Shown piece by piece: positions 7,749 through 15,625 of a stretch of 64,000 nt of DNA (position 1 is its first letter; each line of letters begins with the position of its first letter). The position numbers were made by a program, and so were the translations under genes. Below the pieces are notes generated by a model. That model saw nothing but the letters and a program-made list of their open reading frames with translations, was not told the DNA's origin and did no database searches. Origin of the DNA: DASSUW01 sp963792385 (GTDB taxonomy: Bacteria; Actinomycetota; Thermoleophilia; Solirubrobacterales; Solirubrobacteraceae); assembly GCA_963792385.1 (NCBI GenBank), contig CAWBVZ010000012.1, forward strand, positions 186,001-250,000, given 5' to 3'.

Positions 7749-9563
7749 CTAGAGCCGGCCTGCCTCGTGCGCCGCGGCTTCGGCGTCGTCGAGCTGGCGC
7801 TCGATGATGTCGAGGCCGCGGTCCCAGAAGCCGGGGTCGGCGAGGTCGACGCCGACGATCTCCCCGAGCTCCTGCGGGCTGCGCGACCCGCCCGCCGCCA
7901 GCAGCTCCATGTACGCGGGCACGAAGGCGTCGCCCTGCTCCTCGTAGCGCGCGTAGACCGCGAGCGCGAGCAGCTGCCCGTAGGCGTAGGCGTACACGTA
8001 GCCCGGCGTGCTGATGAAGTGCGGGACGTACGACCACCACGTGCGGTAGTTGTCCGTCACCTCGACGGCGTCGCCGAGCAGCTCGACCTGCGACTCGTGC
8101 CACAGCTCGCCGATCCGCTCCACCGCCAGCTCGCCGCGCTCGCGGCGTTCCGTGTGGACGAGATGCTCGAAGCGGTTCATCGCGACCTGCCGGAACACCG
8201 TCGCGATCGAGCCCTCGATGCTCTCGGCCAGCAGCGCCAGCCGCGACTCCGGCGTGGCGGCCTGCTCGAGCAGCCGGCCGAACACGAGCGTCTCGCCGAA
8301 CACGCTCGCCGTCTCGGCCATCGTCAGCGGCGTGGCCATGTGGAACACGCCCTGGCGGGCGCCGAGCGCGGCATGGACGCCGTGGCCCAGCTCGTGCGCG
8401 AGCGTGAGCACGTCGCGGCGCTTGTACGTGTAGTTGAGGAGCACGTACGGGTGCGCGGACGGGACCGTGTAGGCGCAGAACGCGCCGCCGCGCTTGTTCG
8501 GCCGGATCGGGGCGTCGATCCACGACTCGTCGAAGAACCGCCGGGCCAGCGCGCCCAGCTCCTCCGAGAACCCGCTGTACGAGTCGAGCACGAGGTCGCG
8601 CGCGTCCGGCCACTCGACGCGCTCGTCGGTCTCCGTGATCGCGGCCATCCGGTCGTAGTCGGCGAGCTGGTCGATGCCGAGCAGGCGGCCCTTCAGGCGA
8701 TACCAGCGGCGGGTCACCTCGAAGCGCGACCGCACCGCGGAGACCAGCGCCTCGACCGACTCGTCGGACGCCTCGTTGGAGAGGTTGCGGCTGGCGAGCC
8801 AGTGCGGGTAGTTGCGCAGCCGGTCGTCGACCGCCTTGTCGGCGAGCAGCGTGTTGAGCACGAACGCGCGCGTGCGCAGGCCGGGCACGAGCGCGGCGGT
8901 GACGCGCTCGGCGGCGTCGCGGCGGACGTCGCGGTCGCCGGCGAACAGCCGCGAAAGTGCGGCGTCGAGCGAGACCGGCTCGCCGCCCTCGCCGAGGTCG
9001 ACGGTGATCGCCGAGGCCTGCTCCTCGAACAGCCGCGCCCACGCGGTGCTGCCGGTGAGCGACTTCTCGGCGAGCACCTTCTCCTCGGGCTCGGAGAGCA
9101 GGTGCGGGCGGTAGCGCCGCGCGGTGCGCAGGTGGTGGCGGGCGAAGTCGAGCCCCTCGTCGGCCAGCAACTCGTCGGCGCGCGCGTCGTCGACCGCAGC
9201 CCACTCGAGCTCGAAGAACAGCAGCGTCGTCTCGATCTTCGTGCCGCCCTCCTGCACCTTCTGGAGCAGCGCGCCGCGCGGCGGGTCGGCCGTGTCGCCG
9301 GAGAAGTTGAGCATCGCGTAGTAGCTCGCGCGGCCGAGCAGTTCCTGGAGCGCCTCGAGGTCGCGCATGGCGGCGACGAGCCCAGGCCCGTCGAGCTCCG
9401 CGACCTTGCCGGCGTGCTGTGTCGCGAACTCCTCGGCCCGCCGCTGCGACTCGGCGAGCATCGACGTCACGGCGGCGTCGGGATCGGCTGCACCGCCGTC
9501 GAGCAGCGGGTCAAGGTCCCAGGCGACGGCCTGGAGTTCAGGGTCGGTTACGTCGGTGCTCAT
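7749..9563 (-). CDS. pepF: M3-family oligoendopeptidase F
   Basis: 604 residues from ATG 9563 (the frame runs upstream to 9626 but MSTDVTDPELQ is the usual beginning). The zinc site HELGH appears in LTLAHELGHGVHAAL, and the C-terminal FISTPGYVYAYAYGQLLAL segment is typical of bacterial oligoendopeptidases of the PepF/M3B group. It degrades short peptides in the cytoplasm. Converges with the lipoprotein gene, two bases apart, leaving no room for a separate terminator. Confidence 0.9.
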   Translation of the reverse strand: MSTDVTDPELQAVAWDLDPLLDGGAADPDAAVTSMLAESQRRAEEFATQHAGKVAELDGPGLVAAMRDLEALQELLGRASYYAMLNFSGDTADPPRGALLQKVQEGGTKIETTLLFFELEWAAVDDARADELLADEGLDFARHHLRTARRYRPHLLSEPEEKVLAEKSLTGSTAWARLFEEQASAITVDLGEGGEPVSLDAALSRLFAGDRDVRRDAAERVTAALVPGLRTRAFVLNTLLADKAVDDRLRNYPHWLASRNLSNEASDESVEALVSAVRSRFEVTRRWYRLKGRLLGIDQLADYDRMAAITETDERVEWPDARDLVLDSYSGFSEELGALARRFFDESWIDAPIRPNKRGGAFCAYTVPSAHPYVLLNYTYKRRDVLTLAHELGHGVHAALGARQGVFHMATPLTMAETASVFGETLVFGRLLEQAATPESRLALLAESIEGSIATVFRQVAMNRFEHLVHTERRERGELAVERIGELWHESQVELLGDAVEVTDNYRTWWSYVPHFISTPGYVYAYAYGQLLALAVYARYEEQGDAFVPAYMELLAAGGSRSPQELGEIVGVDLADPGFWDRGLDIIERQLDDAEAAAHEAGRL

Positions 9564-9657
9564 GGCCTGAACGGTATCGTCGCCGAAGGCAAGAGCGTCG
9601 GCGAGCGGCCCCGTCGCGGAAGCCAACCGCGTCAGCGATGCCTGGCAGGCGAAACCC

Positions 9658-10242
9658 TTATAGGGAGTGAGTCGCCGCCTCCGCCCTCAGGCCGTCGAGC
9701 ACGATCCCGAGGTGCCGGCGCCAGGCGTCCGGGCGCGGGTGCTCCATCGCGCTGGCGCTGCCGACGCCGCACATCAGCAGCGGGATGTCCTCGATCATCG
9801 CGTCCGGGCGCATCCGGCCCGCCGCGATGCAGCGGCGCATCATCTCGCCGACGGTGACCGTCAGGTCCTCCTTGCCGGGACAGGTCCGCGGCTCGGGGCG
9901 GGCGGCGGCGACGATCTCGTTGAAGGCGCGATCGCCGGCGGTCTTGTCGCCGGCGAACCACAGCGCCTGGGTGAACGCTTCCCACGGATCGTCGAGCTCG
10001 AGCAGTTCGCGCGCATGTGCGGCGACGACCGAGAACAATTCGGCGGTGAGCGCGTTGAGCAGCGCGTCCTTGGTCGGGAAGTGGCGGTACACGGTGCCGA
10101 CGCCGACGTCCGCGCGCCGCGCCACGTCGTCCATCTGGGCGTCCACGCCCTGTTCGGCGAACACCGCCCGCGCTGCCTCCAGGACCTTCTCGCGGTTGCG
10201 CCGGGCGTCGGCGCGGAGAGGCTTGTCGGCGAGCTCGCTCAC
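9658..10242 (-). CDS. TetR-family repressor, probable regulator of the adjacent MFS pump
   Basis: 194 residues from GTG 10242. N-terminal helix-turn-helix: RREKVLEAARAVFAEQG-like helices then RRADVGVGTVYRHFPTKDAL, the TetR recognition helix. The C-terminal ligand domain (GDRAFNEIVAAARPEP...) resembles the SbtR-like C-terminal domain. Divergent from the drug-efflux-type MFS gene with a 174-base gap carrying two inverted repeats, the common arrangement of repressor and target pump. Confidence 0.88.
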   Translation of the reverse strand: MSELADKPLRADARRNREKVLEAARAVFAEQGVDAQMDDVARRADVGVGTVYRHFPTKDALLNALTAELFSVVAAHARELLELDDPWEAFTQALWFAGDKTAGDRAFNEIVAAARPEPRTCPGKEDLTVTVGEMMRRCIAAGRMRPDAMIEDIPLLMCGVGSASAMEHPRPDAWRRHLGIVLDGLRAEAATHSL

Positions 10243-10255
10243 AGGAAGACTGTAG

Positions 10256-10271
10256 CGGAACGCCGATTCCG
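10256..10271. promoter_or_regulatory. Inverted repeat, candidate TetR operator 1
   Basis: CGGAA, six bases, TTCCG forms a perfect dyad 14 bases upstream of the TetR gene start. Position suits autoregulation. Binding is inferred only. Confidence 0.4.
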
Positions 10272-10347
10272 GATCATCAATTCTCGGAGTGGTGTTAGCC
10301 GCACTTGCAAGCGGAACCCCAACTCCGTATTGTCCCTCTACAGAACC

Positions 10348-10361
10348 GGAACGAAGGTTCC
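10348..10361. promoter_or_regulatory. Inverted repeat, candidate TetR operator 2
   Basis: GGAAC, four bases, GTTCC lies about 56 bases before the MFS start. It shares the GGAA/TTCC core with the repeat at 10256-10271, consistent with one repressor binding both sides. Confidence 0.38.
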
Positions 10362-10416
10362 AGATCCATACCGGCCGGTCAGCCGGGACCAAGCTTCTTC
10401 CTCCCCAGGAGACTCC

Positions 10417-11874
10417 ATGCCCTCCAGCACCACCAACAAGTGGCTGGCGCTGGCGCTGCTCGCAGCGGCCCAGTTCGTCGTAGTCCTCGACGCCTCGATC
10501 GTCAACGTGGCTTTGCCATCGATCGGCGCCGATCTGAACTTCTCCCAGGATGACCTCTCGTGGGTCATCAACGCGTATGTGCTCGTGTTCGGCGGCTTTC
10601 TGCTGCTCGGCGGGCGCCTGGCCGACCTGCTCGGTCGTCGACGGATGTTCATCGTCGGCCTGATCCTCTTTGCCGCCGCCTCGCTTGCAGGCGGGCTCGC
10701 ACAGAGCGAGGGCTGGCTGATCGCCGCCCGCGCAGTGCAGGGCCTCGGCGCTGCGCTGCTCTCTCCCGCCGCTCTCTCGCTCGTGACCGTCATGTTCGCT
10801 GAAGGCTCCGAGCGCAATAAGGCGATGGGCGTGTGGGGCGCGGTCTCCGGCGCCGGCGGCGCCGTCGGCGTGCTGCTCGGCGGCATGCTGACCGAGTGGG
10901 CCGGCTGGGAGTGGGTGCTGTTCGTCAACGTGCCGATCGGCATCGCAGCCGCCCTGCTCGCGCCGCGTCTCCTGATCGAGTCGCGCAACGAGGGCAAGCG
11001 GCACTTCGACGTCGCAGGTGCGTTCACGATCACTGCAGGCCTGTCGCTGCTCGTCTACGCGCTCGTGGACGCCAACACCGCCGGTTGGACTTCGACCCAG
11101 ACGCTCGGCCTCATCGCGATCGCTCTGGCGCTGATCGGCTTGTTCTACGTGATCGAGCGGCGCACGAAGGCACCGCTGGTGCCGTTCCCCGGCATCTTCC
11201 GGATCCGCACGATCACGGGCGTCAACGTGACCGCCGTGTTGGTCGCGGCGTCGCTGTTCTCGATGTTCTTCTTCATCTCGCTGTACATGCAGCAGGTGCT
11301 TGGGTTCACCGCGCTCGAAGCCGGCCTCGCCTACCTGCCGCTGGCGGTCGGGATCATCATCACGGCCGGTGCCAGCGCCGGGCTCGTGACGCGCTTCGGC
11401 TTCAAGCCGGTGCTGGTCTCCGGCCTGATCGTCACGGCGGCCGGCCTCGCGTGGTTCTCGCAGGTGTCGGCGGACGGCAGCTACGTCGCCGACGTCCTGT
11501 TCCCGTCGCTGCTCGCCGCGATCGGCCTCGGCCTCGCGTTCGTGTCGATGACGGTGGCCGCCGTGAGCGGCGTCGAGGGCCATGAGGCCGGTCTGGCCTC
11601 CGGGCTGATCAACACGTCGCAGCAGGTCGGCGGCGCGCTCGGCCTCGCCATCCTCGCCACGATCGCGAACGGCCAAAGCGACGACGCCCTCGCCGCCGGC
11701 GACTCCGCCAAGGTCGCGCTCACCGAAGGCTTCCAGGCGGCCTTCACGGTCGGCGCCGGGATCGCCATCGTCGGCGCGATCGTCGCGACGGTGTTCGTCT
11801 CCAGCCGCGCGTCGCGCGAGCACGCGATCGCCGCGCAGCGCGGCGACCTCGAGCCGGTACCCGTCGCAGCCTGA
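10417..11874 (+). CDS. DHA2-family MFS multidrug efflux transporter (EmrB/QacA type)
   Basis: 485 residues and about 14 membrane segments. The first helix and motif LDASIVNVALPSIGADL, and the loop GGRLADLLGRRRMFIVGL (motif A), identify the drug:H+ antiporter-2 group. ATG 10417 has CAGGAG 5 bases before it. It exports small molecules using the proton gradient. Divergently placed TetR gene suggests inducible expression. The 3' end is followed by a palindromic tandem repeat. Confidence 0.92.
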   Translation: MPSSTTNKWLALALLAAAQFVVVLDASIVNVALPSIGADLNFSQDDLSWVINAYVLVFGGFLLLGGRLADLLGRRRMFIVGLILFAAASLAGGLAQSEGWLIAARAVQGLGAALLSPAALSLVTVMFAEGSERNKAMGVWGAVSGAGGAVGVLLGGMLTEWAGWEWVLFVNVPIGIAAALLAPRLLIESRNEGKRHFDVAGAFTITAGLSLLVYALVDANTAGWTSTQTLGLIAIALALIGLFYVIERRTKAPLVPFPGIFRIRTITGVNVTAVLVAASLFSMFFFISLYMQQVLGFTALEAGLAYLPLAVGIIITAGASAGLVTRFGFKPVLVSGLIVTAAGLAWFSQVSADGSYVADVLFPSLLAAIGLGLAFVSMTVAAVSGVEGHEAGLASGLINTSQQVGGALGLAILATIANGQSDDALAAGDSAKVALTEGFQAAFTVGAGIAIVGAIVATVFVSSRASREHAIAAQRGDLEPVPVAA

Positions 11875-11880
11875 CCACGT

Positions 11881-11970
11881 CAACGGGGTCAGACCCCTAT
11901 TAGGCACGCCTAACGGGGGTCTGACCCCTGTTAGGCACGCCGAACGGGGGTCTGACCCCGTTTAACGTTG
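11881..11970. repeat. 31-base-period tandem repeat of GGGGTCTGACCCC palindromes
   Basis: Three copies of the odd palindrome GGGGTC(A/T)GACCCC start at 11885, 11916 and 11947, exactly 31 bases apart, separated by a conserved TTAGGCACGCC spacer. The outermost arms AACGGGGTC (11882-11890) and GACCCCGTT (11954-11962) also pair, so the whole block can fold into one hairpin. It fills the gap between the MFS stop and the next start and may act as terminator or REP-like element. Confidence 0.8.
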
Positions 11971-11974
11971 TGGC

Positions 11975-12736
11975 GTGGCCGATGACCTTGCTCTTGCGCT
12001 GGCGCTCGCCGACGAGGCGGACGCGCTGACGTTGCCGGCCTTCGACCGCGGGGCGACCGCGAGTGAGAAGGCCGACGGCACGCCGGTGACGGAGACCGAC
12101 GGCGCGGTCGAGCGGGTGTTGCGCGAGCGGCTCGCGGCCGAGCGGCCGCAGGACGGGGTGCTCGGCGAGGAGCTCGGGAGCTCCGGGTCCGGTGTGCGGC
12201 GGTGGGTGCTCGACCCGCTCGACGGCACCGAGTGGTTCGCCCGCGGCATTCCCGTGTGGGGCACGCTGATCGCGCTCGAGGACGCGGACGGGCCGCTCGT
12301 CGCCGTCGTCTCGGCGCCGGCGCTGCGGCGGCGCTGGTGGGCGGAGCGCGGGAACGGCGCGTACCGCGACGGGCGCCGGATCGCGGTATCGGACGTGACT
12401 GCCGTGGAGGACGCGTTCGTCGCCCACGCGAACCTCCACCTCGGGTTCGACATCGACGCCGAGCCGCTGCTGCGGGCAGCGCGGCTGAGCGGTGGCTGGG
12501 AGTCGTTCCTCGGCCTGATGCTGTGCGCCGAGGGCGCCGTCGATGCCGCCTTCGCGCCGCGTGGCTTCCTCTGGGATCTGCTCCCCGCGCAGCTGATCGT
12601 CGAGGAGGCCGGCGGCCTGTTCACCGACTTCGACGGTCACCGCACGGCTGCCGGCCGCGGCGCCGTCGCCGCCAACCCGACGCTGCACGCCGACGTGCTC
12701 GCGCGGCTTCAGAGCAGCGCGTCGAGCAGCGTCTGA
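11975..12736 (+). CDS. Inositol monophosphatase-family phosphatase (histidinol-phosphatase-like)
   Basis: 253 residues from GTG 11975. Metal-binding motifs: GEE in VLGEELGSS, WVLDPLDGTEWFARGIP, and WDLLPAQLIVEEAGG near the C terminus, the three hallmark motifs of Mg-dependent, Li-sensitive sugar/inositol phosphatases. In actinobacteria close relatives act as histidinol-phosphatase (HisN) or inositol monophosphatase; the sequence does not separate these. Its end overlaps the convergent MmgE/PrpD gene by 28 bases. Confidence 0.88.
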   Translation: MADDLALALALADEADALTLPAFDRGATASEKADGTPVTETDGAVERVLRERLAAERPQDGVLGEELGSSGSGVRRWVLDPLDGTEWFARGIPVWGTLIALEDADGPLVAVVSAPALRRRWWAERGNGAYRDGRRIAVSDVTAVEDAFVAHANLHLGFDIDAEPLLRAARLSGGWESFLGLMLCAEGAVDAAFAPRGFLWDLLPAQLIVEEAGGLFTDFDGHRTAAGRGAVAANPTLHADVLARLQSSASSSV

Positions 12737-13833
12737 GCCGGCGCGCCGGGGTCGTCGAGCAGCCCGTCGAGCCGCTCGCCGGCGAGCATCCGGCACTTCG
12801 CGGCCAGCTCGTCCGCGGTCATCGGGCGTTCGGGCGAGCCGCGTGCGGCCTCCACCCGGGCGACCACCTCGCCGTCCAGCGCCAGCACCGCTTCGGCCTC
12901 GCGCAGGCCGTCGTCCATCGTCAGGCGCACGCGCTCGCGGGCGAGCGATCGCACCTCCGGGTCGACCCGCTCGAAGCTCTCCGGCACCGGCTCGCCGTGC
13001 TGCACGACGTGGGCCACGAGGTAGGGGATCGAGAACTTCGCCTGCAGGCCGTTCGCGACGTCGTCATAGGCGGCGGCACGGCGCGCGACCGGGTGGACGG
13101 TCACCTCGATCGCGCCCGGCCCGGCGAGCGCCTCGCGCGCGATCGAGGCCGCCTCGATCGCGCTGTGGCTCATCAGGCAGCACGGCCACGGCTTGATCCA
13201 GTTCTCGTCGATCGCCGCCCGGCCGTCGTCGTCGGTGCGGGGCCCGAAGGCGGCCGCGAAGCCGTCCTCGGCGCCGATCACGTCGGCCGTGATCGAGACG
13301 CCGCCGGCCGCGATCCGTGCCGCCTGCACGCCGGCCGCGGCCGCCATCCCGACCTGCAACGACTTGCCGTCCGAGCCGAACGCGGCGCGCAGCCCGCCCG
13401 CCTGGAGCAGCGCGAGGCGCTCGGCCGCGCCCGCGCGCTCGTCGTCGAGCCCGAGCAGCCGCGCTGCGACGTGCGCGGCTGCCGCGGCCCCGCACACGGC
13501 GGTCGGGTGCCAGCCGCCGTCGTAGAGCCGGTGCGCGCGGCTGAGGCGGCCCATCGCCTCGAAGCCGGCCGCGTACGCCGCCAGCGCGTCGCCGACGCTG
13601 CGGTCGAGCGCGGCCGCCACCGCGATCGCCGCGGGAGCGGTCGGCGCGCTCAGGTGCGCGATGCCGGGCAGGTACGTGTCGTCGAAGTCGAGCACGTGGC
13701 CGGCGGTGCCGAGCCACGCGACGCGCTCGAGCAGGCCGTCGCCGGCCGCCCGCGCGGCCTGCGCCGCCCGCTGCTCGCGGCCGCCGTACGCGCACGCCAG
13801 CCAGTCGAGCAGCGCCGCCCGATGGGCGCTCAT
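12709..13833 (-). CDS. MmgE/PrpD family protein
   Basis: 374 residues from ATG 13833. LDFDDTYLPGIAHLSAPTAPAAIAVA, GFEAMGRLSRA and KPWPCCLMSHSAIEA are recognisable MmgE/PrpD blocks (2-methylcitrate dehydratase/cis-aconitate decarboxylase fold). It is shorter than the usual 440-480 residues, mainly at the N terminus. Substrate unknown; no methylcitrate-cycle genes are nearby. ATGA overlap with the DoxX gene implies joint transcription. Confidence 0.85.
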   Translation of the reverse strand: MSAHRAALLDWLACAYGGREQRAAQAARAAGDGLLERVAWLGTAGHVLDFDDTYLPGIAHLSAPTAPAAIAVAAALDRSVGDALAAYAAGFEAMGRLSRAHRLYDGGWHPTAVCGAAAAAHVAARLLGLDDERAGAAERLALLQAGGLRAAFGSDGKSLQVGMAAAAGVQAARIAAGGVSITADVIGAEDGFAAAFGPRTDDDGRAAIDENWIKPWPCCLMSHSAIEAASIAREALAGPGAIEVTVHPVARRAAAYDDVANGLQAKFSIPYLVAHVVQHGEPVPESFERVDPEVRSLARERVRLTMDDGLREAEAVLALDGEVVARVEAARGSPERPMTADELAAKCRMLAGERLDGLLDDPGAPAQTLLDALL

Positions 13834-14180
13834 CGCACCGCCACGCGCCACACCCACGCGATCAGCGCACCCTGCAGCGGCAGCCGGACCAGCAGCAGCG
13901 GCCGCGGCACCGCTCGGAAGCGCTCGGCGTTGACCGCCATGTTCACGTTCGCCGGCAAGATCGCCAGCAACGTCGCGATCAGCCACCAGCCGGCCACGCG
14001 GCGGGTGCGCTCCGACAGCACGCCCGCCCCGCCCGCGATCTCGGCCACGCCGCTGGCAAAGACGATCTCGCGCTTGCGCGGGAGCCGGCCGGGCACGATC
14101 GCGACGTAGGGCTTCGGCTTGAGGAAGTGCATCAGGCCGGCGAACACGAAGAAGCCGCCGAGCAGGAAGTGTCGGGTCAC
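13830..14180 (-). CDS. DoxX-like small membrane protein
   Basis: 116 residues, four predicted membrane segments (FLLGGFFVFAGLMHFLKP, IVFASGVAEIAGGAGVL, WWLIATLLAILPANVNMAV, LLLVRLPLQGALIAWVW). The pattern of an HFLKP-type first loop and ExxGG helix fits the DoxX/DoxD-like membrane family. Stop overlaps the start of the MmgE/PrpD gene downstream. Function in this family is poorly defined. Confidence 0.8.
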   Translation of the reverse strand: MTRHFLLGGFFVFAGLMHFLKPKPYVAIVPGRLPRKREIVFASGVAEIAGGAGVLSERTRRVAGWWLIATLLAILPANVNMAVNAERFRAVPRPLLLVRLPLQGALIAWVWRVAVR

Positions 14181-14185
14181 GGCGC

Positions 14186-15625
14186 CTACGGTTGCATGAA
14201 CACGCGCGCGTTGCGGTCGGTTCGCGCGCCCGCGAAGCCCTGCGGGCGGCCGCCCTGGGCGTCGAGGTACGCCAGCTCGCGTGAAGTCCCGGCGAGCCCG
14301 CGGCCGTCGTGGTCGACCATCCAGGTCTCGAGCGCGACGCCGCCGCCGGACGCCTCGCGCAGCCGGAACATCCGTGCCTGCTGCGGAAAGTCGGCGAGCG
14401 AGGAGGTGCCGATCAGCCAGTAGCCGTCGCGCGGCCGGATCGTGTTGCGATGGCGGTTGCCGGCGACGACCGCGACCACCCGCGGAGCGGCGTCGAGCGC
14501 CGCCAGCGCCTGCCCGCCGCCGTCGGAAGACTCGAGCGGGTTGTGCGCGAACACCACCACCCAGCGGTCACCGGAGCGCGCCAGCTGCGTGCGCAGCCAC
14601 GCGAGCTGCGCGGTGCTCACGGCACCGCGTGAGCCGCCGCTGCGCGCCGCCGTGTCGAGCACGATGCCGCGCACCGCGCTCCCGAGGTCGAACGTGTAGT
14701 CGAGCCGGTCCGGCGTGGCCGGGCGCACGCCGGCCGCGTCCGCGAGGCGGGCGATCGTCTCCGCGGGCGCCAGGTGGCGGCGTGCGCTGTCGGCGGGCAC
14801 GGCCTCGGCGCGGCCGAACACCTCGCCCTGCGTCAGGAGCGCGTTGACGGCCGGGGCGGCCTCGACCTCCGTCACCGGCGGCTGGAACGACGGATCGAGC
14901 GCGACCACCATCCGATCGCCGGTCGCGACCTGCTCGATCGCATCCGTCGCCGGCACCTCGCCCTCCACGAGCACGTCGTGGTTGCCGAGGGCGGGATACC
15001 ACGGCGCGCTCAAGCCGGCGGCGCGGAAGGGCCGCTGGGCGGCGGCGAGCACGCCCGGGTGGCGCGGCGCGTCGTTGTCCGGCCGGAAGTAGAACGGATC
15101 CGGGTTCGAGGCGGCCTGCACGCCGTCGTAGCCGCGGGCGCCGGTGTCGGGATCGACCGTGCCGCCGCGGAGCACGGCCAGCGCCTGGTCGAGCTCGTTC
15201 TCCTGCGCCGAGTCGACGATGTCTCCCGTCACCACGACGGCCTGCGGATGCGCGCGGTCGAGCGCCCGCACCGCGGCGTCGAGGACCTGGGTCGAGAACG
15301 CCTCCTGCGGCCGGAACGTGGAGGTGAAGGGCGGGCCGAGACGGTCGAGGAACGGCACCCGCGCGGGCGATTCCTCGTCGCGCACGTGCGTGTCCGTGAG
15401 CTGGCCGAACGTCGCGAGCGTGCGGCCGGGACGGCCGCCGCCGCCGCGCGCGACGAGCGGCTCGCCGGCGCCGCGCTCGAGGAACCCGTCGCCGTCGCGG
15501 TCCACCAGCGTCGCCTGCGCCGTGGACGCGGTCGGCGGCGAGCTCGCGCTGCCGTCGTTGCCGCAACCGCCGAGCGCGAGGGCGAGTGCGAAAGCGAGCA
15601 CGGCGAGGCCGGCGGCGGTGCGCAT
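14186..15625 (-). CDS. Secreted lipoprotein metallophosphoesterase
   Basis: 479 residues. Signal peptide ending in the lipobox LGGC (MRTAAGLAVLAFALALALGG then C). Calcineurin-like metal motifs are visible in order: FGQLTDTHV, VVVTGDIVD, ALGNHDVL and VFAHNPL; the last two supply the GNH and HxN ligands. It probably hydrolyses phosphoesters outside the membrane. ATG 15625 overlaps the stop of the ABC permease (TGATG), so it is the last gene of that operon. Confidence 0.87.
   Translation of the reverse strand: MRTAAGLAVLAFALALALGGCGNDGSASSPPTASTAQATLVDRDGDGFLERGAGEPLVARGGGGRPGRTLATFGQLTDTHVRDEESPARVPFLDRLGPPFTSTFRPQEAFSTQVLDAAVRALDRAHPQAVVVTGDIVDSAQENELDQALAVLRGGTVDPDTGARGYDGVQAASNPDPFYFRPDNDAPRHPGVLAAAQRPFRAAGLSAPWYPALGNHDVLVEGEVPATDAIEQVATGDRMVVALDPSFQPPVTEVEAAPAVNALLTQGEVFGRAEAVPADSARRHLAPAETIARLADAAGVRPATPDRLDYTFDLGSAVRGIVLDTAARSGGSRGAVSTAQLAWLRTQLARSGDRWVVVFAHNPLESSDGGGQALAALDAAPRVVAVVAGNRHRNTIRPRDGYWLIGTSSLADFPQQARMFRLREASGGGVALETWMVDHDGRGLAGTSRELAYLDAQGGRPQGFAGARTDRNARVFMQP

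Noticed and set aside
7365..9857. An 830-codon plus-strand frame antisense to pepF
   Set aside because: Shadow of the oligoendopeptidase gene; composition is typical of antisense frames in GC-rich DNA.
9658..11907. A 749-codon minus-strand frame covering TetR and the antisense of the MFS gene
   Set aside because: Only its last 194 codons (from GTG 10242) are the TetR protein; the rest is antisense to the transporter.
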